DNA from: Daldinia sp. FL1419 | Taxonomy: Eukaryota; Ascomycota; Sordariomycetes; Xylariales; Hypoxylaceae | Length of the DNA: 64,000 nucleotides | Reading direction: 5' to 3' | Assembly (NCBI GenBank): GCA_025201765.1 | Contig: MU623416.1 | Span: forward strand, 62,001 to 126,000 | Shown here: in pieces, positions 49,781 through 62,212 of the stretch | How positions within the stretch are numbered: position 1 is the stretch's first letter | How the letters are laid out: every line of letters starts with the position of its first letter | Program-made: the position numbers and the translations under genes | The notes under the pieces: model-generated | Database searches by the model: none | Seen by the model: the letters and a program-made list of their open reading frames with translations, nothing else | Told to the model about the DNA's origin: nothing

Positions 49781-51329
49781 GTAGACGGCAACCAATCATC
49801 GTCTAGTAGCTCCCCCTGTCTCATCAACAATCCCGCCGGGGTGGAGGCTAATTGGCATACACGGGCTTAGACAAAAGTAGTCTAGTAGCGTGTCTAGAAG
49901 AGAGCCCTTCAATCTGAGATAACACGGTCGCGGTACCTGAACCTGCTTAAGTGTTTAGGGGAAACACGTATCTGCTACGAACAAACAACAACAATGGCCT
50001 TCGACGCTTGCTAGCGTGCCCCTTATCATATACCCAATCACCTAACCTAGTGTAGATGGGACGTCTATTAGGTACCTGGGGTGTTGTATGCCTACGGGTA
50101 CGTCCAGTTGAATGTATGTTAGGTAGGTACCTAGGTAGGTAGGTAGGTAGGTATGTTAGGCATCTTCCATAGGTACGTGCGTTCTCGGTAAGTACTTGTA
50201 GTGTAGATAGGCAGGCCGAAGCTCACGGTTTGGGTTGCTTATTAGGAATATCGTTATATTTGAACCGGCGGTGTTCGAACGTGTTGTATTCGATAGCTGT
50301 GGTTGTAATATGTCATATGCAGTTCGAGGCAGGCAACTTATGTACATCAGCCCATATTAGAATCCCTCCTATATTGCATCGTAATCCAGACTTTGGATAG
50401 GACCTCGTATGTGTGGTTTTCTCCTCTTTCGTATAAGAATGCTGCGAGTTCACCACACCTTTTTACGTGCGTCGGTTAGCGAGACCCTGTGCCACCACTC
50501 TTTTGAGTCGCAGTTAAAAAGGGGAGATGCCACAGCAAAAGGGCTTGCCGATTTATTAGTAGAGGTAGTTTTATTAATCATTTCAATGCTAAAATGCCTG
50601 ACGGAGAAAGGTTGTACATGGCGAATTTGATCAAATGAATAAGAGATACATCCATGGTAATCTTAAGAGGTACCTACCTATGTTTTGTAACTACCTACCT
50701 ACGTATAGGTAGATATGAGGTACAATACATAGAGACAGTTACCTCAGATATAGGTATCCATGTGCATGTATTGTACAGTAGGTACCACACCCCGGCTCGG
50801 GAAGCTAGATCCACTAAAGACCAGGTGCTTGCGCTGTAATGTTGTAAGTACGGACGATAGAGGAAGTTGGTACTCGCTCTGGTTTGGTCGGGCGTACTCT
50901 GTACAAAATAGTCTACCTACATATGGCTAGTTCCGCTGAGCGAACCTGCAGTTGCTCGCGTTCTAGCTTTGGCTACGGTCCACTGTCCGCAACTTAACCT
51001 AGCAGCTTAGGAGGTACCTGAGGTACGCTAGTATCACATTGGATGATTGTACCTTAGTAGGTAGCTTGTATGCACACCCACCCCCATACCAGCATCCCTA
51101 CATACAGTAGTAGCACTACCCTAGGTACCTACCTCCTAGTCGAATTGGCTCAGAATTGGATCCAACGCTGCGTTTATGCTACTACCTGGCGTACCTAGGG
51201 CACCTAACAATTATGTACTTTCGCTACCTACTTTCGCACGATACGCTATCCGTTACTTGCATCCTTAAGGTAAGGTAGGAAGGTAGCTGGCACTGCTAGA
51301 AAGACCAGAATTTCGAACCTCAACTTCCA

Positions 51330-51620
51330 ATCTTCTTTCCCTTTCCATCCCTATGCCCTTCTGAATAACATCAACTCTCTTTCCCTCCCCTTACACCTAT
51401 CTCTCCTTCTTCCTACCCCCCGTCGTATTCTCTATTTACTTAGATACATAGTACATAGCGTTATTCAGAAATTACATCCTGTTTTTTGTTGTCATCATCC
51501 CACAGTTCCCCTTTTGTCGACAAGCCCGTTTTTTCTGCTATCCCTTTCCTAATTTTTTTCTACGTCTTCTACGTCTCCTTCGAGCTATCTCCTTTGGTGC
51601 TTGTGTCAGACTATCAAGCA
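51330..51620 (+). promoter_or_regulatory. Pyrimidine-rich promoter/leader of the Bni4-like gene
   Basis: A long C/T-dominated stretch on the plus strand, with many CTTTCCC and CTCTCC words, about 0.75-1 kb upstream of the ATG. CT-rich blocks mark promoters and transcription starts in filamentous fungi. The transcript would then have a long 5' leader (possibly spliced) with A runs near 51650-51680 and 51880. The start site itself cannot be placed. Confidence 0.45.
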
Positions 51621-52358
51621 CTCATCAAATTAAGAGGCCCTCGCATCTCTTAAAAAAAGAAACACCAAAAAAAAAAAAACAGATTATCTCATTTCTTGGC
51701 CGGCAACACGGGTTGAGTGATCGTGACAAGATCTTCTCATGTCCTCCCACTAGAGTTTCGTCTATTCTCTCTTCGTGTCAATCGTGGCACCGAATCTCTA
51801 TCGAATCCGAACCGGCCGTTCCTCCAGTACTAGTTGCCGTGAGATACTCGGCATTCTAGATTTTTTTTTATTAAAAAAAAAAAAGATTGCTCGCGGTAAT
51901 AGTGGGCTTCTTACTGGAGATCATCACTCGTTTTATCCTGGTCGCAGGCGCCCTTCCAATTTCCTGGCTTTACCATCGTTAATATCCCATTACGCTCTTC
52001 GTCATTCATCGACCGACATATCTACGTTGCTAAGCGTGCAATTTGCGAGACGTCGGTATTTTCAAGGTGTGCAATTTTTTATTTATTTACTTGGTGTTAA
52101 CTATCTGTGGGCTACTCTGGATGTGACAAAGTGGGATCTTTGGGCTATCATGATTCATGGCTGCTAGTATATTATCATTACGAGGTTTCCCATCTGCTAA
52201 CATGAACAAATAGGGTCATCCTCTTACGTCGTTCACGGATAGCCTCTTCTCACCGAAGTTCCATCTAAGTTAAGAAAAAGTTGAGCAGGCGAATCACAAA
52301 AGAATCACTTCGCTCATTAACCCATTCAGCCGATTGTTTGGGCCCTCAGTCTTTGAAT

Positions 52359-55066
52359 ATGGCTGCTCTGGTCCAAAATTACCCCCAGCAAAGTGGAACA
52401 GTAACATTGCTTCAAACCAGACCCAACACGACTTCAGGAATAATGCCACCCCCTTCGGGAAATCAGTCTAACCAGGCTTACATGGGCAATCAGCAGAGGA
52501 ACAACTACCATACATTGGCTGGCAGCGTTGGTGGAGGATCAAATACCTATCGTGGGAATGCACCAGCGCCCGTTCAACCATATGCATTCACTACCACGCC
52601 GAGCCTTGCTAATGGCGGACAATGGCAACAATACGGTACTTATCGATCATCATCAAGCGTACCAAATATGCAAATGGTGGATCCGAACGCCGCAGCTCGC
52701 TCTCGATATCCTGCAAACTCGAATTCATCCGGTAGCAGCAGCTCTGGCCAAACTGCAACTTCTGGCAGCCATTCTCAGGACGACTCGCGAGCTACATCCG
52801 GACCCCGACCCCAATTGCCTACCTTGAATCTTTCGGCGAGCCAGCCAACGTTCGCTCAAGTTGCTGCGGCGAAGCCATCGCCCGAGCGATATAGACGACC
52901 ATCTCCAAGGTATACGGATTCGTCGCCTAGCGTTCCGCAGGTGCAACAACCGCACGGTTCGGCAATGCCATCGGGCTCAGGCATGGCTACGGTAGTCCAT
53001 CTTTATAATCCTCGATCTATGCCAGAACGGAAAGCAGAGAACCAGAGAAACCCCGTAGCCCTAGCAAATAGGCCGCACAGTGCTTATGGTACCGGGGTAG
53101 CGATGGACGACATGCAGCTATACCGACATCCCACCGAAGAGGAAGCTAAGAGGTATCGGCGGCGTAGCATACACTCAATCAATTCTTCCGATTACCCCAA
53201 CCCCCTGACCCCGCAGGAATTCAAGAGACAAGCGGAGGAATCATTCCGCCTAGAAGCACTAGCCGCCTCGAGGAAGCAGGGTGGTTCAGATAAGGACCCG
53301 AAAAATATTGCACGTAGCAGTCCTGGTTTCTCTGCTGTAGAGAAAAACACAGTGCGGGTTGGCAACGGCAGTTCTGAAAGTCTTGTTTCAAGCGGAAGCA
53401 GCAGTTCTAGGCCATCATCGGTGAGTTTTGCGCCATAGGGAGCAAAAAAAAAGTTCCCAAGGATTATCCAATCAGATAACGAACAGGGGGGATAATTGCC
53501 ACAGTAAGATGCTAACTGAAGGTGTGTTGTAGTCTGCCAATCGAAGCTCTAATGCATCTGCCCCCACGGCCAGCCCCGCCTCCTCCACCTCTACGGAAAG
53601 AAAGTCTGGACATGATCAATCAAAGCAGGTAAACATACCGCCTCGCGGTTCATCATCAACTGATGTCGGCAAACGAAGCACCAATCCATCTCCGTTATCG
53701 AAGCCGGTAACCATGGCTCCTGGGGCTTCATCTGATGACTCGGCAGCGCCCGCCCGCGCTCCGGAGCCAGCTTCAACCAAGTCGGCGGCACCTTCTACCT
53801 CGATGGCAGACAGCCCTGCGGCTAAGCAACTCGCCGCCATCAACGAGAAAGGCGGAAAGTCGAAGAGCAAAACGTCGCGGTTACGGCGAGCCTTTTCCTT
53901 CGGGAGCGCTGCCGAACTGCGAAAGGTTACAGGACAGGATATTACTGCTGACGGAGGGAAGACATCGCAAAATGAGTCGTCAAAGCTGCAAAAAGATCCC
54001 CAAGCTGAGGACCCGTACGAGGCAGAACAAGCACGAATCGCACAAAAACAGGAGGAGAGTGGTATTGGCAGTAGTATATATGCCGGTACCAGATTATTCT
54101 CGGGGTCAACTGATAATCTTTCGATCTCCTCAACGGCATCTTCTGCATCGATTATGCTCCGCAAGATGGGACGAGGTGTAAAGAAGAGTGGTAGGTCGTT
54201 GGTTGGGTTATTCAGGCCGAAATCGGTGATCGGGGCGCCCGGCGAGGATTCAAAAGTACCTGGTGGTTCCCAAGCAGCAGTGTCTATGGTCACGGTCGAA
54301 GCCGAGCGCGAGCGAGTCAACGTCGGTTCCGCTAGTTCGCAGGCCCCTACATTACCGTCCTTGGAGACCGGCAATTCGGAACTTTCTATGGCTGATGGCC
54401 ACCCTTCCGACTATCTGGGAAGCTCGAACTTGGACAACTCAGCCTCGAGAAAAAGCATTATTGGTGGCGAGAGGGAACGAGCCGAAGTCCTTGCCACCAT
54501 CCGGAAGGGTATCTTGAAGAGTAAGTGGCAGTCCAAGAAAAACAACCCCCTAACTTGATCGCTAACGTAATTGTAGCTCGTAGCAACTCGCCCAGTCCCT
54601 CGGCTCGAGGCCCTGGCTTTGATCTCCCAGCCATTCCCAACGTCTCTAACTCTCCCAGTTCTACCGCCCCTAGCACTCCTAACGACGATCAAGGTCAGGC
54701 TCAGAAACGGAATGAGACTCTTACTATCGGCAGCGAGGACTATTTTGTATCAGCGTTGCGCCTACGTCAAGACACTAAGAGTGCACCCACAACTCCCCAA
54801 GGATCATCCGGCAAACGAAATGCTACCTTCAGCCCGCGGATTGTGTTTTATGACACGTGGCCGAGCGGAGAGTACGATCGACGTGGTGATATCGCGACCT
54901 GTAACCGCCTGACGCCCATGCTCGCTCAGCAAATCAAAGAGGAGTTGAACACATTCAAGATGGTAAGTGATAAGAATACTTTATAACTTGATAGTGCTTC
55001 GCTTATATGGGACTATAGGAAATGGAGGTTCATGAGACGTCCAAAATTTATACACACTTTTTCTAA
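52359..55066 (+). CDS. BNI4: Bni4-like scaffold protein with C-terminal PP1-docking motif, 4 exons
   Basis: Predicted 827 aa. Exons: 52359-53420, 53533-54520, 54577-54962, 55019-55066; GT-AG introns, and the frame closes (2484 nt). The ATG at 52359 (MAALVQNYPQQ) is the first in frame. Most of the protein is Ser/Pro/Gln-rich and disordered, with a basic segment (KSKTSRLRRAFSFGSAAEL, about residue 470) and another (RKMGRGVKKSGRSLVGLF). The C-terminus is the diagnostic part: SPRIVFYDTWPSGEYDRRGD, then LTPMLAQQIKEELNTFKM and the very end EMEVHETSKIYTHFF. RIVF is an RVxF-type docking site for the PP1 phosphatase Glc7. Yeast Bni4 tethers Glc7 and chitin synthase III to the bud neck; a septum or cell-wall role is inferred here. 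The final 15 codons sit in their own small exon. Confidence 0.85.
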
Positions 55067-56619
55067 CGACGATAAGCGTTACACTACGAAATCCTAGCAA
55101 AAATGGTTCCCTTCTCGATTAAAGGCCTATAGACCTGCGATCATGTATTTGTCACTCTCGAGAGTCTACGGCGTTTGCACATGGTCAGCATAGTAAGGTG
55201 TCGCGGCGTTTTCGAATTCACATTATGGAGCTATTTTTTTTGAGCACAAAAAGAACCTGTTCGTTGCTATAATATCCAAACAGTACCGGTAACGGCGGGA
55301 ACCCGATGGCTCTACTGAAGACATCACTTTCGTCGAAATATTTGCATCGGGCATTCGCCCTTAGTCCTGACTTAATCCGCGGTAACACAAGCTATAGCTT
55401 GGTATTGAGTTGATAAGGAGTGTATTCAGTGGCAAGGGTATTATCATAGGAGGCGGTCGGGTATCTGGAAGGGGAATTATCCCTAATAGGTAGAAATATG
55501 CTGGTCCGGAAAACACACCTCCGTGTCCCCTAGGATCGGAGGAGAAATATACTGCAGCACCGGGACTAGCACATAAAGACAAGGCAGAGACGCCCTTCAG
55601 TGGATCATCGAAAAAAAAAAAGCGATGGCACTTATCTATCTCATCTCCCTTGCCTATCTGAAATCGAGCTAGAAGACGCCCCCAACGGTACAGCTGAACA
55701 AGATGAAATTTTGGAGCCAATCATAGATTTATGTATCTATGGTTTATCCCGCCATCCTAATTTTTTAGCCAAAGGGACATGAGGGGGAATCATCATTTGA
55801 AGTTTGAACGAGAGAATTAACAGTCTATTTTGTCTTATCGTTCACGACTTCGAGGTGTATGATGATGTTTGCTCTAGTGGATGGAAGTAATGTACTATTA
55901 AAAGGAAAGATTTGATCGCTACCTAAGGTATCTAAACTGGGACAAGAGTGAATATCAATATCGAGCATTTCCCGAGTTCTTCGGTGGTACGCATCGGTGC
56001 ATGATGTTGAGGTCTTGGCTTTTCCCCCGTAAGTCGATTTCTCGCGCGTAGTAGCCTTGGTTATAGAAGGGGTCTTATGCAAAGCTGAGGATGTTATCTG
56101 AGATCTGTTATATTTTATGGAAGCTATATCAGTATGACGTTTCTATGCGAGTTTCCTAAGTCCTTTTGAATTCTTTGTTTGTTATAATGACTAGTGCTGC
56201 TAGTTTCTAGCATATGCTTGAGACCGGTATACTACGAATGCATGTGATGGTTTTAATTGCCTACCTTATTTTTTTGTAGCTTTCAAATACCTAGGTATCT
56301 GACAGAGAAAGCATAGGTAGAGGTACCTAACCTATGTAAGGAATTCCAGACCTTAGGTACCTAATACATCAAGTACAAGTACCTATTTCAAGCACCGGTA
56401 TACTCGTATCTTGGAGCGAGATAAGCCCCACCAAAATTATTGTAGATTTTCTTAGGTGAACCAATCATTCCTATACATTTCAACTTCGTCTTTGCGATAC
56501 TCTTTAACCGCAAATTGAAAATACTCGCAACCGTCACCCTGGACATCATTACAAAGTTGCGTACGCGCTGGTATATTCCCGGCCTTGGCTGGAAAGTAAT
56601 AGCCAAAAAGCACGTCGCA
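55067..56619. other. Intergenic region between Bni4-like gene and DUS1
   Basis: About 1.55 kb. The short ORFs on both strands (for example 55361-55720 minus) show no domain. One TACCTAGGTA site lies at 56288-56297 with further GGTACCTA words to 56380, about 330 bp before the DUS1 ATG. Confidence 0.55.
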
Positions 56620-58440
56620 ATGGCTTCAACTACGACCAATGGATCAGCAACCTCGATCAAGACCAAGCTACATGGACGGGCGTTCTACGAAAGTATAGGC
56701 AGTCCCAAGTTTGTACTTGCGCCTATGGTCGATCAGTCCGAGTTCGTATGTCTTTTACACGGTTATCCTATAGTAAAAGTAGTAAATACTGACAGTCGTT
56801 AATCTTAGGCGTGGCGCATGCTCACTCGGTCGTTTCTCACTCCGGAAGAGAACTCGAAACTCCTAGCTTATACGCCCATGTTCCATGCTCGACTGTTTAA
56901 AGAGACGGCTAAGTATAGAGAATCACACTTCGAAGCAACCCGACCCCCTGCGTCCACCCCCGCCTCGACAACGGCGAATCCCGCTCCCGCATCCACAAGC
57001 ACCGAACAACTTCCTCCATATCTAGATGGTAACCCGGCGTTCGATCGTCCCCTATTCGTGCAGTTCTGCGCCAATGACCCTGAGCACCTACTAGGCGCAG
57101 CAAGTGTCGCTGCGCCTTATTGCGACGCGGTGGACTTAAACCTAGGCTGCCCTCAGGGTATCGCGCGCAAAGGCCACTATGGCGCATTTCTACAAGAGGA
57201 TCAGGAACTGATCTACAAGTTGATCAACACCCTTCATAATAATCTCCCCGTGCCTGTCACGGCGAAGATCCGTATATTGGAGACCAAGGAGGACACCCTA
57301 GCTTATGCTAAGAACGTGCTAGCTGCTGGCGCGAGTATCATTACCGTCCACGGACGAAGACGAGAGCAAAAGGGCCACATAACGGGTGTCGCGGACTGGG
57401 GATATATACGCTATCTAAGAGAGAATCTACCTAAAGAAACTGTTATCTTCGCAAACGGCAACATACTCCAGCACGAGGATCTGGAAAGATGTCTCGAGGT
57501 AACGGGCGCTGACGCCGTCATGAGCGCGGAGGGAAATTTAAGCGACCCGGCCATTTTTGCTCAACCGCCACCCCCTAAACAAGAGGGGCGAGAGTATTGG
57601 CGAGGATTAGACGGAAAAGGAGGTTATCGAATAGACGCTGTGTTTAGACGCTATATGGATATCATACATAAGTATGTCCTACAGCAGGGTCCTCCGGCGC
57701 GGAGGCCCTTATTTGTTATCGGGGACGACGAGAGTTGGCTCACTCAGGGGAAAGAGAAAGACGCCGATCAGGAAGAGGGGCCGGCGCGCAAGAAGCAGAA
57801 AAAGGATGGTGGCAGCAGGAACGACAAGTGCACGTCTCCAAATCTTCTCGCAGTCCGTCCTCACTTATTCCATCTTTTGCGACATTTCATATCAAAACAC
57901 ATAGATGTTCGTGATGCTCTTGCGAAATGTCACGTTGGCGACGTTCCAGCCATTGAGAACATTCTCGATATGGTAGAACGGCGCGTGGCAGAAGGCCTTA
58001 TTGAGTACGAGAGGACCGGAGGCAAGAGTATAGAAGAACCGGAACCACAACCTAAAGTGGCAGAAACTAAGGAGGCGGCAGAAACACCAAAACCTGGAGA
58101 TTCCAAGGACGCGGAATACGATCCAGAGAGCTCGGTAGCGACCGTGAAGAAATGCAAACGGCCGTGGTGGATCGCGCAGCCCATAGTGCGGCCACTTCCC
58201 AAGGAAGCCTTGGCAAACGGGAGCATAAGTCTGAGTAAAAAGGAAAAGAAGAAACAAGAGTTAGCGGCGAAAACCGGAGACGCGACTTCGGCGGAAGGAG
58301 ATATAAATAGGGCCAATAAGGAGGCTAATCAGACGGCAGACTCGGAGTTACCGAAGCCGGATGGTGTGAACGGAATAAAAGAGCCGACTATGAATGCGAA
58401 GAAGCCGGCACTTACCGCTGACGAGCTAGTTTGTGGATAG
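56620..58440 (+). CDS. DUS1: tRNA-dihydrouridine(16/17) synthase Dus1, 2 exons
   Basis: Predicted 585 aa. Exons 56620-56745 and 56809-58440 join across a 63-nt GT-AG intron within the conserved FMN-site block FVLAPMVDQSEF / AWRMLTR. The ATG at 56620 (MASTTTNGS) is the first in frame. The TIM-barrel core contains FVQFCANDPEHLLGAA, the catalytic Cys in DLNLGCPQGIARKGHYGAFL (about residue 155), a His in ITVHGRRREQKG, and phosphate-binding FANGNI and GADAVMSAEGNL. The C-terminal half after about residue 300 carries a KKQKKDGGSRNDK basic stretch and a long charged tail (to residue 585), longer than in yeast. The enzyme reduces U16/U17 in the D-loop of tRNAs using NAD(P)H and FMN. No transmembrane segment or presequence is seen. 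Confidence 0.93.
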
Positions 58441-59090
58441 ACCTCGGGGATAGAAATAGACAATAAGATTTTACTATACAGCATAATCAGTGTGGGATAT
58501 AGCTACACCTAGAATCAATCTACAGAGCATCGCGAGTCTAGCCCGACGCAAGGGGTAGCACTACCACGAAGCAAAGCTACGACATATCTTGGGTAGCGGT
58601 GAACAAACATTATCTTCCTTGAGGTTCACGAGGTATCACAACAGTAGTATATAACTCGTTCGTGGTAACTGCCGGATTATACGAACTTACTGTACATGTT
58701 TGCCGGTTCCGTTTCCTAGGCTACCTTAGGTTCCGCAGTGTAACATGGTTACAACGGACTAGGAATACTCCCTCAACGCCGAAATCGTAGCCTCCTTCAC
58801 CAAGACCACTACCACCCAAACCCAGTACGACGCCCGAGCGGTGGAACTCGCGGGGGGGGGAGGGGAATGGAAAGAGGAACTTTGTGTGTATTTAATGACT
58901 CGGATACGAGGGGCGGAAATCGGTCGGGAAACATCTCTTCGAGGAGAGTAAAAACCGGCCCGAGGTAAGGGGCATTTGTCGTCTTGTCTCGACCCTGACG
59001 GGGGGCAGCTCGGGCTCAGGTCGACCGCCTGCGTCAGGCTCTGCGGCGGAGGTGGTCTGTCGAAAATGACGGTGCTCTGGAAGTCGATGC
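58441..59090. other. Intergenic region before the FunK1 pseudogene
   Basis: It contains a run of nine Gs (near 58852) and overlapping short ORFs on both strands from 58759 on. None has a domain I recognise. Part may be the upstream remains of the FunK1 gene. Confidence 0.4.
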
Positions 59091-60830
59091 ATGGCCTTCC
59101 TCTGGCCAGAAGAGAACAACGAGGGCTCTTCCAGCCCCAATGCTTCCCAGAGAAGCTTCGTGAAATCACGTGATATATCGTGTTTGTTTATGGTATTGTT
59201 TACCAATCTTCCTTTGCCCTTTCGAGACAAATTGCGTAATTTCAATGAAGGTGACAAGACTCGCCAGGCACATATTGCAGATTTTTTAGGGGCTCTTTTC
59301 GTGTCTCCTGCGGCATTGAATCTTCCCTCCCCCGACGGAAATGGCAACGGCAACGTGGCACTCAGGCTATTCGCCATACAGCAGCATGTCTGAGGGAATG
59401 AGGTAGACCTCGACCCATTTGATAGTCTCGTCCGTCATGTCATCCGTCATGTCGTCCATAAATCCTCCGACTTCGCCATTTGGGGGATTTTGGGACAAGT
59501 TCTTCAATCCCCAGAACTGGCGCAAAGAACAGAAAGCGGTGCTGAAGGGGACCATAACAGCGCATGACGGAAAGAAATAGGAGGGTTTCCCGCCCGACCC
59601 TTGCGAAAAGTTCATCTGGGATTGGCTTCGCTCCCTGGAGGAGCGCTTCCTGGCCGACGCACCCTACAAACTCCATACCACCACAACGGCGAACCAGTTC
59701 AAGGAACGGAAAGGCCAGATGGATCTTTTCCTGCAAAATCCAGCCACGGAAGCGAGCAGCATCCTTTGGTACAAATACGTCCTTGCCGTCGGGGAGTAAA
59801 AGAAGAAAGGGGTGTCCAAGGGGTAGCCAAAGTGGTGGCGCATCGTCGGATCACCACCATTGTAGAGATGCGGATGGGGCTGTAATTTCCGAAGGCTTAT
59901 TAGTTTCGGGGGGGAGACATCTACTTTGAGGATATGCCATCGGTCACAGCAAGCAGCAGTGCATCAGGCCACAAGCGCAAATCGCCGTCCGATGTTACTC
60001 CTGACAACGGGCCCAGATCTAAGAGGTCGCGACCCAACAGTAAGAAGTTGCAGCTACCTCGAAACTTGAACGACCAACCGTCGATTGCTGGCAAGGCGAA
60101 GCCAAGCCTGTATACGACCAGCGAAGACCTATGGGATGATAAGATCTTCTCCTGCCTCGTCGTCTCACCAGCTGGCCGCGTCATCAGCGAATTCAACACG
60201 GCCCGGGAACTGCTGGAGTCGATGCGAGATGCAATCAAGGCGCACCAGTCTCTCTACACCACTGGCAACATTCTCCACCGAAATATCTCTTCAAACAACA
60301 TCATCATCACGAAGCCCACCAAGACAGATGGCTTCAAAGGCATGTTCATCGACCTTGACCTGGCGAAGGTGCGGGATAGCGGTCCGAGCGGAGCGCGACA
60401 CCAAACCGGCACAATACAATTCATGACCGTGGAGGTATTGCGCAAGACCCACCACACCTGCCGCCACGACCTCGAGTCGTTCTTCTACGTCCTACTCTGG
60501 ATGTGTACACGCCAGTCATGGCACAACACGTTTTCCCGTCACGACGAGCAGGCGCCTAAGGAGAGTTTTCTTCGAGAATGGGAGATTGGGAGCTTCGCGA
60601 AGATTGCCCGTAGTAAAGAAGGCGACATGACCATTAATAGGCTTGAACGTATCATGAACGAGTTTCTACAATCGTTGGACATTGTCAAGCCACTCTGCTG
60701 CCTAAAGATGAGGGCGTCTTTGTTTGGGGACTCTGCAAGGCTAATTCTGGGAGCCCCTGCTGGAGACCCTGAGCAGCTTTACGCACTTATCATAACAGCA
60801 TATGATGGAACTATCAGCAGCCTATAGTTA
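59091..60830 (+). pseudogene. FunK1-family (fungal) protein kinase pseudogene
   Basis: Pieces of a fungal FunK1 kinase (Pkinase_fungal) follow each other in the right order but in different frames. First PLPFRDKLRNF to a TGA at 59391, continuing EVDLDPFDSLVRHV in the same frame. A frameshift near 59490 leads to FFNPQNWRKEQKAVLKG, a TAG at 59578 where Trp is expected, then EGFPPDP, FIWDWLRSLEERFLADAP and QMDLFLQNP, ending at TAA 59797. The next recognisable block, ERGVQGVAK..HRRIT, is in a third frame, so roughly 150 codons of the usual middle are missing. After stops at 59883 and 59901 the kinase half (59934-60827) is open for 297 codons: LHRNISSNNIIIT, FIDLDLAKV, GTIQFMTVEVL and RHDLESFFYVLLW. 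The catalytic-loop HRD reads HRN. It is a dead gene with a deceptive intact 3' ORF. Confidence 0.82.
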
Positions 60831-62212
60831 GATAATAGCATATCACCAATTTGTATGAAAGGTCACTAGTTTCGAGCGCGTCATCTTCGACTTTGGCCCA
60901 AGCCCAGGCGCAGAGTCCTATCAGTCAAGGGTCGGATTCCCAGAGCTTTAGGTGGGCTCCTGGAAATGAGACTATGGCCGACGACTCGTAGGCCAAGGAC
61001 GACTGTCCATTCTATGGTCGTAGGTTCCGGAGGCGGAGGCACAATCTAGGCTAGGCCTTGGAAGAGCTGGGTACGCATGAACTCGATAACTGGGATCAAT
61101 CTGCCAACATGTTGATGACTCTTCATCCGTTTCTTTGTCTATTACCCCGAGGCGGATCACGTCCTTCGCACTGCCCGACCCGCATGTCGTGGCCGAGTCA
61201 TACGCAGTACGGCTAGCGATTGCGCTCAACGCCCGTCGACATTCATCGCGATCCCCATACAACCTCTACTAGGCGGTGAGAGTATCAGTGAAAGGAGCGG
61301 CCCAGCCATATTCCGGGGCATTACGCATCCGTGGAGTCTCTCGTATCTATGGGAAATCGACGGCAAGCTCGGTGCCGATCTGGACGGCTTCACCGAGTTG
61401 TGGAGTATGCTAAGTGAACAAAGAATTAGTATTAGTGGCTGAATGGGCTCATAACTATCAATATAGCTGAAGTGCTGTAGTTATACATAAGGGAAGGGAT
61501 ATCAACATACTCCCTCCATAGCTCTAATACGCGATCACGCTAAACCTCAGTCATTGGAGTGATTTTAGGTAAAGCAAAATAACTTACATTGCCATATTCA
61601 TTGATAGTTAGAGCGTGGGCTTTAAAGATATTGGTAATACATTCCGCTAAGGCTGCGTTGGGTTGCAAGAAGAGTAATCTCTTTGATTTTTGAGGGGAAA
61701 TGGCATTATTAATTGTATAAAGCGCCATAAGGAAGATTCCAGCTGACAACTATATGGAAAAATGATAGATAGGTAGTTTAACTAAGATCTAAAACGGACA
61801 TTTACTTATACCAAAAGCTCGAAACAGGGTGTGGCGCAGTCTGAAATGAAGGGCCCAGCTACCTAGGTAGACATGAAGATAGGTTTTATAGCAATATCGA
61901 ATTCTACAAGTAAACATAATGAGAATAAGAATATCTAGAAAAAAGAAGCTTACATTAGACACACTAGAGCGACGGGAGAGAAAACCGGGATACTCCTCTC
62001 GTGTTTTTAAATAGGCGTAACTACGGCTATGACTTCTTACTGGATAAGGCTTGGCCATCAAGGCAGCCAACGATGCTGAGGCAGACAAATGCGCCAACAC
62101 ATCGCATACCACTAAGCCATCTAATAGGATTGGACGTTTACAGAGATACTATATCCACCGTCTCCTGCTCGACATTCATATATGGTGAAAATCTTATTCA
62201 AAATGACAGTTT
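60831..62212. other. Region between the two pseudogenes, origin unresolved
   Basis: Ordinary GC for the first 0.5 kb, then more AT-rich. ORFs at 60972-61262 (minus), 61540-61749 (minus) and 61789-62112 (minus) have no recognised domain. The 61540-61749 frame contains a GTAAGT after NEYGN that could be a splice donor, so it may be an exon of a decayed gene. One TACCTAGGTA lies at 61860-61869. Confidence 0.4.

Larger units (their letters stand above)
43631..52358. other. Gene-poor region, 8.7 kb
   Basis: No ORF here has recognisable domains, and no spliced set of exons stands out. It contains short tandem repeats (47893-47937 and 49736-49780), clusters of TAGGTA/TACCTA words (50.1-51.3 kb), and a strongly pyrimidine-rich leader just before the Bni4-like gene (about 51330-51620). 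Slightly AT-rich patches (44.6-44.9 kb, 47.0-47.2 kb) may be old transposon scars. Confidence 0.6.

Noticed and set aside
51775..52167. 130-aa ORF upstream of the Bni4-like gene
   Set aside because: It lacks an ATG at its stated start, contains T/A homopolymer runs and lies in the probable 5' leader.
58759..59377. Two minus-strand ORFs (136 and 161 aa) over the FunK1 5' region
   Set aside because: Low-complexity Ser/Pro/Arg-rich translations; the plus strand explains the area better as pseudogene sequence.
60972..61262. 96-aa minus-strand ORF downstream of FunK1
   Set aside because: No domain or splice partner recognised; kept only as part of the unresolved interval.
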